Notes: a model not told the origin generated them from the sequence alone. Counted from the first letter of the stretch, positions 38,901-43,276 are shown. The stretch is DNA of 64,000 bases from Dendrolimus kikuchii (GCA_019925095.2 CM034412.1:4526001-4590000), one strand, 5' to 3'. Made by a program: numbers and translations.

Positions 38901-40133
38901 AGCGAGCGAAGCGACCGTGCCGCGGCAGCGGCCGGCGAGTGGCAGAACCGACTTTAACTTTTGTTTAAATTATCAACGAATAAATGGAACCAGTCGGTTC
39001 TGCTACTCGCGGGCCGCTGCCGCGGCACGCTCGCTACACTCGCTACACTCGCTCGGCCCGTGGGCGTTGGTCTAAAGATAACCTAACCTAACCCACTGTC
39101 CTTGTCAGTGGTTTATACCTTCGACCACCCCTCACGCTTATACTTTGTTCTGCTAACATTGGTATTGCATGTAGTCGGTATTTATATATACAAACTAGAA
39201 AAATATATTAATTATCTTAGTTACAATAATGTGAAAAATCTAAAATTCCATACTTTCATGTCATCCAATGATCTTCAGATTGATTGAAAAATATTGATAT
39301 TCATGGTGTATGGATTTAGTGTCTTTGCCTAACAAGTAGCAAAGTGGCAGAACCGACTGCTTACCATTAATTATGGTTAAAGTCGATTCTGCCTGCGGCT
39401 TTGGTCTGAAGCTAACCTAATCTAACCCACTGACCTTCTCATTGGTCGCAACCTTCACCCGCTCCTCACAACCTATTTTTTGTGTTGCTAACATTGGCAT
39501 TGCATATTTGAGCTCTAGTGTGAAGCTAACCCAACCTAAAGAGTGGCAAGCAAAGGAAATAAATCCAAACAGCCTATTTTTTATTAAGAATACATCAGAC
39601 AATGCTGTAAGGATTTATTTCCTTTGCCTGCCACTCTGATGAACTAAATTACAATAAAAAGATTTGTCTTTAGCAGTCTCAACACTCTTTAGCAGTGTAG
39701 TTTACTTTATGTAGCATGGCGGTTTTATCTGGGAAGTGTTTTGTAGTTTTTAACCTAATAAAATTTGCTTTAAAATTTAATAAAGTAAGATTGATTGTTT
39801 TTAAGTTAACTTACGTGTTTGTGCTCAAAATCACAAGTGTTTAGCAACGTGCCCTATTACTTTACAATAATAATATTAGCATAGTAGGCAGTCTGTGTAT
39901 ATTCTAAGGTAATTGTATTGTTTATTAATTATGTGCCTAAATGAAGGCTTTCCGACAATTTTAATTTCGTTATTGTACCATAGCAAACCATAATTATAAT
40001 CTTGTATATAAAAAAAACGCATAATTTTCGGGTTCCGCCTTTATGCAAATTTACCAAAGAAATATATAAAGTACTTACCTGTTATGACTACTATGTACTG
40101 CCTTAATAGCGGTCCTCCACATTTGATAAACAT
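2021..40133 (-). CDS. Facilitated trehalose transporter Tret1-like sugar transporter (MFS), complete, 7 coding exons
   Basis: Joined on the minus strand from exons 40133-40079, 17615-17460, 14767-14565, 12188-12002, 8807-8425, 5632-5524 and 2322-2021: 1395 nt, 464 residues plus TGA. All junctions are GT-AG and every phase agrees. Seen: a 12-helix MFS layout with DRIGRK (about 80-85) and DRFGRK (about 309-314) in the two cytoplasmic loops, GRALLG (114-119), SEVSSKEIRG (134-143), LPDSPYFL (190-197) at the end of helix 6, and [12 protein letters not shown] (437-448) after helix 12. These are hallmarks of SLC2/Tret1 transporters, which move hexoses or trehalose across the plasma membrane by facilitated diffusion. 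Length is normal for the family. The start ATG has an in-frame TAG about 36 nt upstream. Odd: the helix-7 QQxxGIN motif reads WVHLLGFN and the helix-10 GPxPW motif reads GVGSLNW, so the substrate is uncertain. Introns are unusually long and full of repeats. Confidence 0.93.
2429..2589 (-). mobile_element. Family A LINE tail, TSD-flanked
   Basis: (ATGT)n tail and ORF2 C-terminus in minus orientation, bracketed by a perfect 11-bp TSD ATTAGACCAAT (2418-2428 and 2590-2600). Confidence 0.85.
2661..3580 (+). mobile_element. Full-length non-autonomous Helitron
   Basis: 5' end TCTTATACTAATATATAAAG and 3' end CCACGCGGATGAAGTCGCGG GCAGAAGCTAG (hairpin then CTAG), inserted between A (2660) and T (3581). 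This is the lepidopteran Helitron architecture; no Rep/helicase ORF in its 920 bp. Lies in transporter intron 6. Confidence 0.85.
3808..3852. repeat. 14-bp inverted repeat
   Basis: ACGCGCCTGTCAAC and GTTGACAGGCGCGT separated by about 16 bases; perfect stem, origin unknown. Confidence 0.6.
3902..4158 (+). mobile_element. Family M retroposon with A-tail and TSD
   Basis: Ends TTTCCCCCGCCTT then A12; perfect 13-bp TSD GGGGAGCCTCACG at 3889-3901 and 4159-4171. Non-coding; LINE tail or SINE. Confidence 0.8.
4172..5020. other. Intronic AT-rich sequence with a Helitron-like fragment
   Basis: 4545-4735 carries the shared block CGCGACTTTATCCGCGTGGA ... TCGGTCCAGCTGTTTCAGAG also seen near 18040 and 26607. 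The remainder is AT-rich with nothing recognisable. Confidence 0.45.
5021..5321 (+). mobile_element. Family B element, full length
   Basis: About 300 bp, from TTATTGCAGGAG to CCTGCACGGATAA. The ends form an imperfect inverted repeat (TTAT-TGCAGGA / TTATCCGTGCAGGAA). Highly similar to 13554-13850 and 53377-53684. Non-coding; open frames across it are incidental. Confidence 0.75.
5524..5632 (-). CDS. Transporter coding exon 6
   Basis: 109 nt, TATTTTCAG acceptor and GTAATTTT donor (weaker +5). Encodes the end of helix 9, the loop, and helix 10 start ([15 protein letters not shown]). Too small for ORF calling; frame fits on both sides. Confidence 0.9.
5700..6006 (+). mobile_element. Family B element, older diverged copy
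   Basis: Same order of blocks as the copy at 5021 (ACCTGATGGAAAA, CAACTCCAGGTTGTTATGGC, CTCTCACGACAGGCC) but much more substituted. Confidence 0.6.
6440..6665 (-). pseudogene. Retroelement ORF fragment ([13 protein letters not shown] motif)
   Basis: Minus-strand translation gives [14 protein letters not shown] then, after a frame slip, [20 protein letters not shown]. The same motif occurs at 22085-22690. Typical of a reverse-transcribing element ORF found widely in invertebrate genomes; frameshifted and short. Confidence 0.6.
6714..6860 (-). mobile_element. LINE 3' tail, family H
   Basis: (TAGA)n then TTTATTGTACACC and GGCGGCCTTATCGCT...AGCGATCTCTTCCAGGC. Shared with 26900-27062 (+) and 52993-53135 (-). 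Confidence 0.6.
6860..7730. other. AT-rich intronic sequence, nothing recognised
   Basis: Dispersed ATAT/ACAT runs; no exon, tRNA or known repeat end seen. Confidence 0.4.
7732..8025 (-). mobile_element. Family B element
   Basis: TTATCCGTGCAGGAACGG at one end and GTCTGCCTGTCTGCTG plus an A-rich run at the other. Confidence 0.75.
8055..8327 (-). mobile_element. Family A LINE tail, TSD-flanked
   Basis: Perfect 12-bp TSD ACCAGCGGTTAC (8043-8054; 8328-8339). Its 86-codon C-terminal frame is still open, suggesting a young insertion. Sits between family B and transporter exon 5. Confidence 0.88.
8425..8807 (-). CDS. Transporter coding exon 5
   Basis: 383 nt, TTTTTTCAG acceptor and GTGAGTGT donor. 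Encodes the central cytoplasmic loop ([21 protein letters not shown]), helices 7-9, and DRFGRKP. The helix-7 sugar motif is altered ([16 protein letters not shown]). A TSD-flanked LINE fragment ends 85 bp beyond its donor. Confidence 0.94.
8922..9295 (+). mobile_element. Partial family F inverted-repeat element with adjoining LINE/Helitron-like pieces
   Basis: 8923-9030 matches the left arm of 16829-17071 (AAAACTACGTTTTAACGGTT, TTTCAGTGGCCGTGATCACG). 9140-9235 shares the ACCGCTTCGCAACATGTTAT / GAGAAGAAGCGGC block, and 9259-9290 resembles a Helitron 3' end (GCGAAGCCGCGGGC). Confidence 0.5.
9331..9510 (+). mobile_element. Repeat related to family B
   Basis: CAGGCCGCCCACCTGATGGA AAGCGGTTACCGTCGCCTGT matches the family B head; the rest (ACCAGACATATCGCTAACGC) instead matches 36380-36640. 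Confidence 0.5.
9725..9805 (+). repeat. Short repeat N
   Basis: Shares about 80 bp (TTTCAATGTGTTGCTCTCAT ... GGTATTTTGAATTAAAAATT) with 32020-32110. Confidence 0.5.
9805..10440. other. AT-rich intronic sequence, nothing recognised
   Basis: No exon, repeat terminus or RNA gene seen. Confidence 0.4.
10447..10520 (+). ncRNA. tRNA-like sequence (degenerate tRNA or SINE head)
   Basis: TGGTAGCGTAATGG at 10451-10464 resembles a Pol III A box and GAGTTCGAATC at 10496-10506 a B box, spaced as in a tRNA. The T-arm stem does not pair well, so it is not a functional tRNA gene; a tRNA-derived SINE head or pseudogene is likelier. Confidence 0.4.
10521..11180. repeat. Unclassified repeat-like block with loose inverted similarity
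   Basis: GCCGCGTTCACATTGGTCAT near the left and, inverted, GCCACGGCCACACATTGGAT near the right. CCAATGTG/CACATTGG words recur through the block. Possibly an old DNA element. Confidence 0.3.
11181..11740. mobile_element. GC-rich retroelement-like block
   Basis: Strikingly GC-rich for this window, with AAAAGCGGCTGGCCC at both ends (about 11213 and 11677) and several stop-free but unrecognised frames. Probably a LINE 5'/3' non-coding region; family not identified. Confidence 0.35.
11756..11900 (+). mobile_element. Family A LINE tail, TSD-flanked
   Basis: Perfect 13-bp TSD GTATATCGCTCTC (11743-11755; 11901-11913) around 145 bp of ORF2 3' end. Confidence 0.88.
12002..12188 (-). CDS. Transporter coding exon 4
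   Basis: 187 nt, ATTTTCAG acceptor and GTAAGTTA donor. Begins KEIRGALGT, which continues SEVSS of exon 3 into the conserved loop 4-5 motif, then helices 5-6 and [11 protein letters not shown]. Confidence 0.93.
12291..12587 (-). mobile_element. Non-autonomous Helitron nested in a LINE tail
   Basis: CTAG at 12291-12294 preceded by A; body as in 555-842. Interrupts the family G LINE tail. Confidence 0.65.
12588..12912 (-). mobile_element. Second Helitron abutting the first
   Basis: CTAG at 12588-12591, then the GGCAGACGCTGTCCTGCTCT / AGCGCCACCTACCGGTTCCA body also seen at 34980 and 52374. Contains a partial internal duplication of the CACCTACCG segment. Confidence 0.6.
13346..13418 (+). mobile_element. 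Family A LINE tail, TSD-flanked (73 bp)
   Basis: Perfect 12-bp TSD TTTACAGGTAAA at 13334-13345 and 13419-13430. Only the last 20 or so ORF2 codons and ATGT tail remain. Confidence 0.85.
13554..13850 (+). mobile_element. Family B element
   Basis: TTAATGCAGGAGTTCAGCAG at left, TTTCTCCATTCCTGCACGCA at right. Confidence 0.75.
13916..14024. repeat. 17-bp minisatellite
   Basis: Six to seven units of ATACAAATACTCTATAT with small variants. Confidence 0.85.
14150..14470 (-). mobile_element. Repeat L (Helitron-like, non-coding)
   Basis: Shares AAAGAGTATCACACATTTTA, ATCGAAATCGGCTAAGTAGT and AAACAGACAAGAAATCT with 20600-20880, 28310-28560 and 35390-35720. Confidence 0.45.
14565..14767 (-). CDS. Transporter coding exon 3
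   Basis: 203 nt, TTTTCAG acceptor and GTGAGTAT donor. Encodes helices 2-4 with DRIGRK, GRALLG and MYASEVSS. The split Gly codon with exon 2 gives [18 protein letters not shown], in register with the family. Confidence 0.93.
14893..15135 (+). pseudogene. Second type of LINE ORF2 C-terminus, decayed
   Basis: Pieces of frames give [55 protein letters not shown] and YCADPK. This is the SWYGH...KKRWMDCVKDD...CADPK ending of an endonuclease-RT LINE, different from family A. Frameshifted. Confidence 0.65.
15370..15510 (+). repeat. Repeat P (uninterrupted copy)
   Basis: CAACCTCATTTCATTACTAC ... ATGTCACTCG ... TCTAACATAAAT matches both flanks of the family B insertion at 23374-23680, so it is the empty-site version. 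Confidence 0.65.
15590..15740 (+). repeat. Repeat J
   Basis: ACTATGGTCTGGGTGTCTAG GATCGGCCCC ... TGTTTATCTGTCG; also at 51966-52085. Confidence 0.55.
15861..16035 (+). mobile_element. Family A LINE tail
   Basis: GTGTACTAGCAGAAGGTGAT through GGCGTGAAGTTATGTATGTA. No clear TSD. Confidence 0.8.
16261..16577 (+). mobile_element. SINE-like retroposon, family C, subfamily 2
   Basis: GGAGTTTTTGGCGGGAACTG start; the 3' third carries GCACTAGCTGATTACCTACA instead of the subfamily-1 sequence; A-rich end. Perfect 10-bp TSD ACTATTTGTA (16251-16260; 16578-16587). Confidence 0.85.
16829..17071. mobile_element. Family F palindromic element (MITE-like), complete
   Basis: Long arms: ACTACGTTTTAACGGTTTTA ... 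CAGTGGCCGTGATCACG at left, and the inverted CGTGATCACGGCCACTG ... TTAAAACGTAGTTTT at right, around a short loop. Non-coding. Confidence 0.7.
17278..17440 (+). pseudogene. LINE ORF2 C-terminal fragment
   Basis: [32 protein letters not shown] resembles the RGRPKKRWLD-type C-terminus of RT elements. Adjoins transporter exon 2 without overlapping it. Confidence 0.5.
17460..17615 (-). CDS. Transporter coding exon 2
   Basis: 156 nt, bounded by TTTTTTAG acceptor and GTAAGTAA donor. Encodes helix 1 ([16 protein letters not shown]), the first extracellular loop, and the start of helix 2 with the conserved EEQGSWIVS stretch typical of Tret1-like proteins just before helix 2. Confidence 0.92.
17795..17992 (+). 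mobile_element. Short Helitron
   Basis: ACGTGTCACGTTGTTTGTCC at the 5' side, GGGACAGCTAG at the 3' end followed by T. Sister copies at 59318-59524 (+) and 61216-61420 (-). Confidence 0.65.
18292..18429 (+). pseudogene. Retroelement ORF C-terminus
   Basis: [20 protein letters not shown] then [20 protein letters not shown], stop. The [16 protein letters not shown] motif is the end of the same ORF family as 6440-6665 and 22085-22690. Confidence 0.65.
18655..18840 (+). mobile_element. LINE 3' tail, family G
   Basis: AGACGTGTTGCTGGGGAGTT, GAAGCGGTGTACATAGAATA, ends TGTGAATTTGAATTTGA. Confidence 0.65.
18914..19050 (+). mobile_element. LINE 3' tail, family G, second copy
   Basis: CTTGTTGCTGGGGAGTTCCT, GTTGCGAAGCGTTGTACATA; diverged. 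Confidence 0.55.
19183..19245 (+). mobile_element. Family A LINE tail (63 bp) with near-perfect TSD
   Basis: GTTAGCAGTGC (19172-19182) and GTTAGCATTGC (19246-19256) flank the terminal ORF2 codons and ATGT tail. Confidence 0.7.
19650..20040. mobile_element. Two LINE tails with CTTT/GAAA ends in opposite orientation
   Basis: 19650-19820 ends ACAATAAATACTTTCTTTCT; 19835-20040 begins AGAAAGAAAGAAAACAAGTT. Convergent simple-repeat tails. Confidence 0.5.
20041..20600. other. AT-rich intronic sequence
   Basis: Nothing recognisable apart from scattered ATTATA runs. Confidence 0.4.
20600..20880 (-). mobile_element. Repeat L
   Basis: AAACCGCTCTCGATAAAATT ... AGTAGTTTTTACGTGAAACC ... AACAGACAAGTC; shared with 28310-28560. 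Confidence 0.45.
21567..21836 (-). mobile_element. SINE-like retroposon, family C, subfamily 1
   Basis: TSD TTTGTGAGTCTCT / TTTGTAAGTCTCT (21554-21566; 21837-21849), one mismatch; T7 (A-tail on minus) beside GGCTTGGC-type 3' end. Confidence 0.85.
21960..22064 (+). mobile_element. Family A LINE tail, TSD-flanked
   Basis: Perfect 13-bp TSD TATAAGTCCCAGG (21947-21959; 22065-22077). Confidence 0.88.
22085..22690 (-). pseudogene. Retroelement ORF fragment interrupted by a family M retroposon
   Basis: Minus frame has [20 protein letters not shown], then [12 protein letters not shown]. The same ORF resumes beyond 22600; the order of both halves matches the uninterrupted copy at 6440-6665. Confidence 0.65.
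22267..22599 (+). mobile_element. Family M retroposon nested in a retroelement ORF, TSD-flanked
   Basis: TSD GGGCGTCCCAT on both sides (about 22256-22266 and 22600-22610). 3' end TTTCCCCCTGCCTCAAAGAA. Longest M copy; GGAGGATCAAACCCC near its 5' end is B-box-like. Confidence 0.75.
22930..23012 (+). mobile_element. Helitron 3' remnant
   Basis: GTAGGTGGCGCTGCGATCGG ... CAGAGCAGGACAACCTCC, cognate with the ends at 17930-17992. Confidence 0.45.
23374..23680 (-). mobile_element. Family B element inserted in repeat P
   Basis: TTATCCGTGCAGGAACGG to CTGAACTCCTGCAATAA plus an A-rich run. Both flanks match the continuous sequence at 15370-15510. Confidence 0.8.
23855..24085 (-). mobile_element. LINE 3' tail, family I
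   Basis: GAAAGAAAA tail, then ACATTACATTCCTTATACAT, GCATTCAGCAAACAAAGTTT, CACAACGCTGATTTTCAGTG. Same family at 49148-49378 (+). Confidence 0.6.
24606..25335 (+). mobile_element. Family F relative, older and longer
   Basis: Left TCTACGTTTTAACGAATTTA AGCGCGGTA and right CGCTTAAAACCGTTAAAACG form the terminal inverted repeat; TGATCACGGCTACTGAAAGG inside. About 730 bp, no ORF. Confidence 0.5.
25400..25800. other. Unassigned intronic sequence
   Basis: GC-richer start (GGCGGCGTAAAGCGTGGGTG), which resembles the stretch after the next retroposon (26140-26300); possibly one older element split by family C. Confidence 0.3.
25805..26126 (+). mobile_element. SINE-like retroposon, family C, subfamily 2
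   Basis: GAGGAGTTTTTGGCGGGAAC start; subfamily-2 3' third. TSD CATTTTAAG / CATTGTAAG (25796-25804; 26127-26135), one mismatch. Confidence 0.75.
26607..26760 (+). mobile_element. Helitron-like fragment
   Basis: TTTTCGCGGAGCCCTAAAAA ... TCGGTCCAGCTGTTTCAGAG; as 4545-4735 and 18040-18200. Confidence 0.45.
26900..27062 (+). mobile_element. LINE 3' tail, family H
   Basis: GTCTGGAAGAGATCGCTCTA ... AATAAAGTATGTTG then (TATC)n. Confidence 0.6.
27395..27590 (-). mobile_element. LINE 3' tail, family G
   Basis: TTCAAATTCAAATTCAAAAC, ACCGCTTCGCAACGTGTTAT, CCCCAGCAACACGTCTAGCT. Confidence 0.65.
27993..28180 (-). mobile_element. Family B element, truncated
   Basis: AATCCGTGCGGGAACGGAGA to GAGAACAGCAGCACATT, with internal deletions. 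Confidence 0.65.
28310..28560 (-). mobile_element. Repeat L
   Basis: CACCCGAACAACTACAAACT ... AGTTTTTACGTGAATCTCGA ... AACAGACAAACAGACAAGAA. Confidence 0.45.
28618..29348 (-). mobile_element. Helitron with internal 93-bp tandem array
   Basis: On the minus strand starts TCTGTACTAATATTATAAAG after A and ends CGAGACCGCTAG before T, both diagnostic. 731 bp, no ORF. Confidence 0.8.
28669..29150. repeat. 93-bp tandem repeat inside the Helitron
   Basis: About 5.2 units, each starting CCGATTCCAGCGCCACCTAC and ending TTTCATCAAAATCGTAAAA; units differ by a few substitutions and 1-4 bp indels. Confidence 0.9.
30120..30510 (+). mobile_element. LINE 3' UTR-like GC-rich block
   Basis: GC-rich non-coding text ending GTACAATAAAC near 30553; resembles R1/jockey-type 3' regions in base composition only. 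Confidence 0.35.
30554..30888 (-). mobile_element. Family A LINE tail, TSD-flanked (335 bp)
   Basis: Perfect 11-bp TSD TGTACAATAAA (30543-30553; 30889-30899). The minus frame of 99 codons is open: [20 protein letters not shown] onward. Confidence 0.9.
31037..31306 (-). mobile_element. SINE-like retroposon, family C, subfamily 1
   Basis: Perfect 13-bp TSD AACAAATACATGT (31024-31036; 31307-31319) and an 8-base T run (A-tail on minus). Confidence 0.9.
31550..31880 (-). pseudogene. Jockey/R1-type LINE ORF2 C-terminus
   Basis: Minus frame: [75 protein letters not shown], open to a stop. The ARLWNSLPESVFP...GSFK motif is the standard end of many insect LINE reverse transcriptases. Confidence 0.75.
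32020..32136 (+). repeat. Repeat N with perfect 25-bp palindrome
   Basis: 32083-32107 is exactly complementary to 32112-32136 (loop AATA). Outside the hairpin it matches 9725-9805. Confidence 0.85.
32238..32636 (-). mobile_element. Helitron-like element
   Basis: CTAG at 32238-32241 after A, then CTGACCCGGTAAACTTCGTA typical of these elements; right end cut by the family A copy that follows. Confidence 0.55.
32637..32800 (+). mobile_element. Family A LINE tail
   Basis: TGATCGTGTACTAGCAGAAG to GTGAACTTATGTATGTATGT; runs into a (TA)n tract. Confidence 0.8.
32818..32912. repeat. (TA)n microsatellite
   Basis: About 80 bp of uninterrupted TA plus imperfect flanks. Confidence 0.95.
33136..33232 (+). 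mobile_element. Family B head, truncated
   Basis: TTATTGCAGGAGTTCAGCAG to GTGCTACAAATGCGC, then switches abruptly to family A sequence. Confidence 0.7.
33236..33556 (+). mobile_element. Two family A fragments in tandem
   Basis: 33236-33361 and 33362-33556 both cover the GAGCATGAAA...GCACTGCGCAAAATC segment, the second more intact. A local duplication or two insertions. Confidence 0.7.
34200..34860. other. Unassigned block with a coding-like segment
   Basis: 34748-34861 reads [36 protein letters not shown], stop; not recognised. Around it lie CTTAGTGCTTGTCACT-type repeats of an unknown element. Confidence 0.3.
34980..35200 (-). mobile_element. Helitron fragment
   Basis: CTAG at 34980-34983, then GACAGACGTTGTCCTGCTTT and AGAGCCACCTACCGGTTCTA, partly duplicated. 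Confidence 0.55.
35390..35720 (+). mobile_element. Repeat L (opposite orientation)
   Basis: GTTCGGGATTCACGTAACAA ... TTTTATCCCGGGAAACCCG; cognate of 20600-20880. Confidence 0.4.
36380..36640 (+). mobile_element. Repeat related to family B head
   Basis: CGCCTATAAACGTTCGCGTT ... CGAACGCGTTGCCAACCTTT; counterpart of 9331-9510. Confidence 0.45.
36752..36882 (+). mobile_element. Family B head, truncated
   Basis: TTATTGCAGGAGCTCAGCAG ... GCGCTGCTGCTCTCTTAAGA; then an inverted echo of the same words (GCGGCAGCGCATTCGTAGCA). Confidence 0.65.
37402..38080 (-). pseudogene. RTE-type LINE reverse-transcriptase C-terminus
   Basis: Open minus frame of 224 codons: [95 protein letters not shown]. The FKYLG...[13 protein letters not shown]...RWLGHVERM order is the thumb/C-terminus of endonuclease-RT LINEs. 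No catalytic YxDD motif remains, so it is 5'-truncated and dead. Longest TE coding remnant of the window. Confidence 0.85.
38221..40055. mobile_element. 1835-bp foldback / long-TIR element with 8-bp TSD
   Basis: Termini GGTAAAATTGCATAAAGGCG (left) and, inverted, GGTAAATTTGCATAAAGGCG (right); the first 25 bp differ at one position and similarity runs on for about 150 bp. A second pair of arms, about 38620-38965 and 38985-39335, meets in the middle. Flanked by AAAGAAAT (38213-38220; 40056-40063). No transposase ORF. hAT, P and Mutator-like elements make TSDs of this size. Right end is 14 bp from the transporter exon 1 donor. Confidence 0.85.
40079..40133 (-). CDS. Transporter coding exon 1
   Basis: Encodes [18 protein letters not shown] plus one base of a split Val codon, then GT-AAGTAC donor. 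ATG at 40133-40131. The upstream in-frame TAG argues against a longer N-terminus if the leader is unspliced; a TTTTAG near 40171 could instead be an acceptor for a spliced 5' UTR. Confidence 0.88.
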
Positions 40134-41913
40134 TTTCTTCACAAATAAAACAATATTTGCTCTTTTATTAAACTAAAATAATGAAACACAAATAATTGTC
40201 CTTAATAAAATAATTGCTGATTAAAAATTACAATCGACATTCACTTTCAACATTCGAATTTAGATTAAAATTTTAAATAACATCACTGTAAATACAGGGC
40301 GATATTAATAAAAGCGTCCATAACAAATAATGTTCCAAATTCAAAAATTGTAGGTATCGCACGTTATACGCTAGCCAGTAACAGCGCGAAAATGGACAGG
40401 CCTACTAGTGTTGCACCTGTTAGATAAATAGTACAAAAGAAATAAGCAACGAATAACCTCGATTGTACATTATCGTGTTCAATAAGACCTTGTGATGGTT
40501 CGACACGACCATAGCTTGAAGACACACTTTGAATTGTTTCATTCGTTTCCGTTGTTTTAAATGCAAACTGCAGATGGGGAAATTATCAAAAAGGTTTTAT
40601 TAGAGTTCAGTAGCCAAATGACAAAAAAAGAATTTCTTGTACATTCGCCTTTAATCTTACATTTACTTTTTTAATTTCCACAGCCGTTAATACCATCCGA
40701 GTGTTAAATCGTAGTTATATTTTAATAAGTCCGTTTTAGAGCCAGGAGTCCAGTTTTCTTTTATACGTTTTTTTCTCCAATTTACTCGGTCTTAGATATT
40801 CCTTATTGTGAACGCATGCTTCACAAAGTCAAGGCAACGTTTCTTTGGCAGAAGAGGGTCTTCTACCTAAACATGGTACCTAAAATCGACATTAATTGAC
40901 ATTTGTTTCCCCGAACATATATAACGTCGCCGTACAAGCATAAGGGACTTAGCTACTTGTAGTTTGTCTATTATGTTCGGAAAATGAAGGTTGATGCAAT
41001 CTCGTCACTCCACAATTTCACCATAGCGTATATAAGCAGCTCTTGTTAGTGTCACCCAATTACAAGCCACGTTCGACCAATGTTCACTATACAATTTCTG
41101 ACTTATAATCCTAATGAATCTATTAAATGAAACACCTATCTCCGATTCGCTCCTGATAAATATAATTTTCGAATAATCGGATCAAATTAGCACAACCCTA
41201 CTAGAGTATTTTGAGAAGCGTCTCTGGTAGAACAAATAAATGACATTAAGCATAATATTATTTTTGAGGAACCGGTTTCAATAGATATATGATAATAAAA
41301 CAAGAATCGGCGTAGTATGTGCTATTCCACAAACTAAGCAAAGTCCCGTATGAAAGATAACTTCCACTGCTTTTGTCATTTACGCCGCCTTATCTTAAAA
41401 ATTACTGTTTTATTGCGAAAATGGCTAGCAGACTGACTGCTCCTTATTAAAAGTGGTTACCATCGCCTATAGACCTATTATGTATGATGAGCTTCTAAAA
41501 AAATATCCAGTGGAACTTTGATAAATCTTCTTCTAAACCCAATCTCAGTCCAAATTTATTCTTTAAATAAAAACTTTGAATATTAATTTTAATTTTAAAC
41601 AAATCATAAACATGTTCCTCTGCGGCAAAGGGCAAAGATACAGGTTTGTTCGTACCTCAAACAGACGGATAGAAAGAGAGACGAACTAAATATAGTCGGC
41701 TAAGATGCTCAGCGTACGAGTTCTTCCAAAATAGCTACGAAACCCAAAACTAAACATATAGTAGTTTCGCTTGTATTTCTCCCGTCCGTTTGTGCATTAT
41801 AATCCTTGATACTGAAGATGTACTCCGTTAACTGTTATACCTTGCTTACATTAACCTACCTGGCCATTTTCCTACTTGCTGTTGTAGGAGGGAAACGAGA
41901 GGTTACTTGTGTA

Positions 41914-41978
41914 AACACATTAATAAACACATACCTACTACTTGTTGTAGTAGTAGGTATTTGTTTAATTAATGTGTT
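41914..41978. repeat. Near-perfect 28-bp hairpin
   Basis: Left arm AACACATTAATAAACACATA CCTACTAC pairs with GTAGTAGGTATTTGTTTAAT TAATGTGTT; one mismatch, one bulge, 8-base loop. Confidence 0.8.
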
Positions 41979-42309
41979 ACTGAAGAATGAAAATAAAAAT
42001 TCAGTGCATATATGCGTGCAGCGTATAATTAAATAGATACTAAAAATCATTACTATGCTTTGATAGTAGATTGTTAATGTTATGTTATAATTACACGAGA
42101 GGTGAAAGTGACCTGTTTCGGCACGAGATAGTTTGGTGCACGATAGAATAATTCGAGTGGCTAAATAGGCCTTTCACTCGAGGTTAACACTTTGATTTTC
42201 ATTTCGAATATGAGGAAAGTAAAAAATAAACAAATGACTACTCCTCTGATAAAATCAGGCATTAAATCTGTACCTATCTAAATATGGTGAAACGTCATCA
42301 CATACGTCA

Positions 42310-42360
42310 CATACACTGACCTCCATATATACAGCGTACTTGTATATGGTGGAGGTCAGT
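42310..42360. repeat. Hairpin
   Basis: CACTGACCTCCATATATAC pairs with GTATATGGTGGAGGTCAGTG around a short loop. Confidence 0.75.
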
Positions 42361-42624
42361 GGTCACATATGAAAGGTCAAGTTTTTTTTTCTGTGGCATT
42401 CTACCGGCTAGTATTTTTTGTCACCGATGATAGTAAATATTAGCTCAAATTTATGAAAATGAAATAAATATTTAGTGAAAAGTAATTTATAAGTATAAAA
42501 TGATGTTACAAAATGATTTATATTTTTAAATTACAATTTATGCCGCGAAATATCAGTAGCTGTAAGAAATTGGGACATTATTCGCATGTATTATCTATGG
42601 TTCGCATAGTTTTCTAAAGATAGC

Positions 42625-42901
42625 GAGTTTTTGGCGCGAACTGAAAGAAGACGACGTTGTGCTGTGCAGTTTCATTTTCTAAAAATGTGTAAAATTACTC
42701 TAAAATGAACAATAGTTGTAGGATATTGATAGTTTTTGAGTAGTAATTATGTGTTTTTGCGAGAAATGTGAACTATATAGCCAAATGTGGCCTTTCGAGT
42801 TTTCACAAGAACTCCGTTGATGACGTCGATTGTAGCCTACATTACAACGGCGCCTGGCTTAAAGGCCTAGTTGCCAAGCCTTAAATTAAAAAAAAAATCA
42901 T
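42625..42901 (+). mobile_element. SINE-like retroposon, family C, subfamily 1
   Basis: GAGTTTTTGGCGCGAACTGA to GCCAAGCCTTAAATTAAAAA; TSD AAGATAGC (42617-42624; 42902-42909). Confidence 0.85.
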
Positions 42902-43148
42902 AAGATAGCAGGGAGAATCGTTTCCCAGGGACGAAAGGTGTCGTTTTAACCCTGTGATTAGGCAGCTCCAAGCGTACTTTCAGCATGCGCTACATATCGA
43001 CATATAATACATTTTAATTGAATACAAAACTCTTTCGTGATTTATCTTCCCGCCATAATTTTACTCGTAAAATTTCCTGTGACTTAACTGTACATCAGTG
43101 TAACTTTTTTATACAATATCTTATTTAATTACCTAAACTAAAATAATA

Positions 43149-43276
43149 TACATACATAACTTCACGCCAGTTCCCTTGCGGGGTAGGCACGAACAACAGA
43201 GTGCCATTTAGGCTTATTCTTACACACCTCACTTGCCTCCCTGACATTCATAAATCTTGTCATGCAAGCTCTTAAT
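43149..43276 (-). mobile_element. Family A LINE tail, TSD-flanked
   Basis: Perfect 12-bp TSD ACTAAAATAATA (43137-43148; 43277-43288). Confidence 0.88.
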
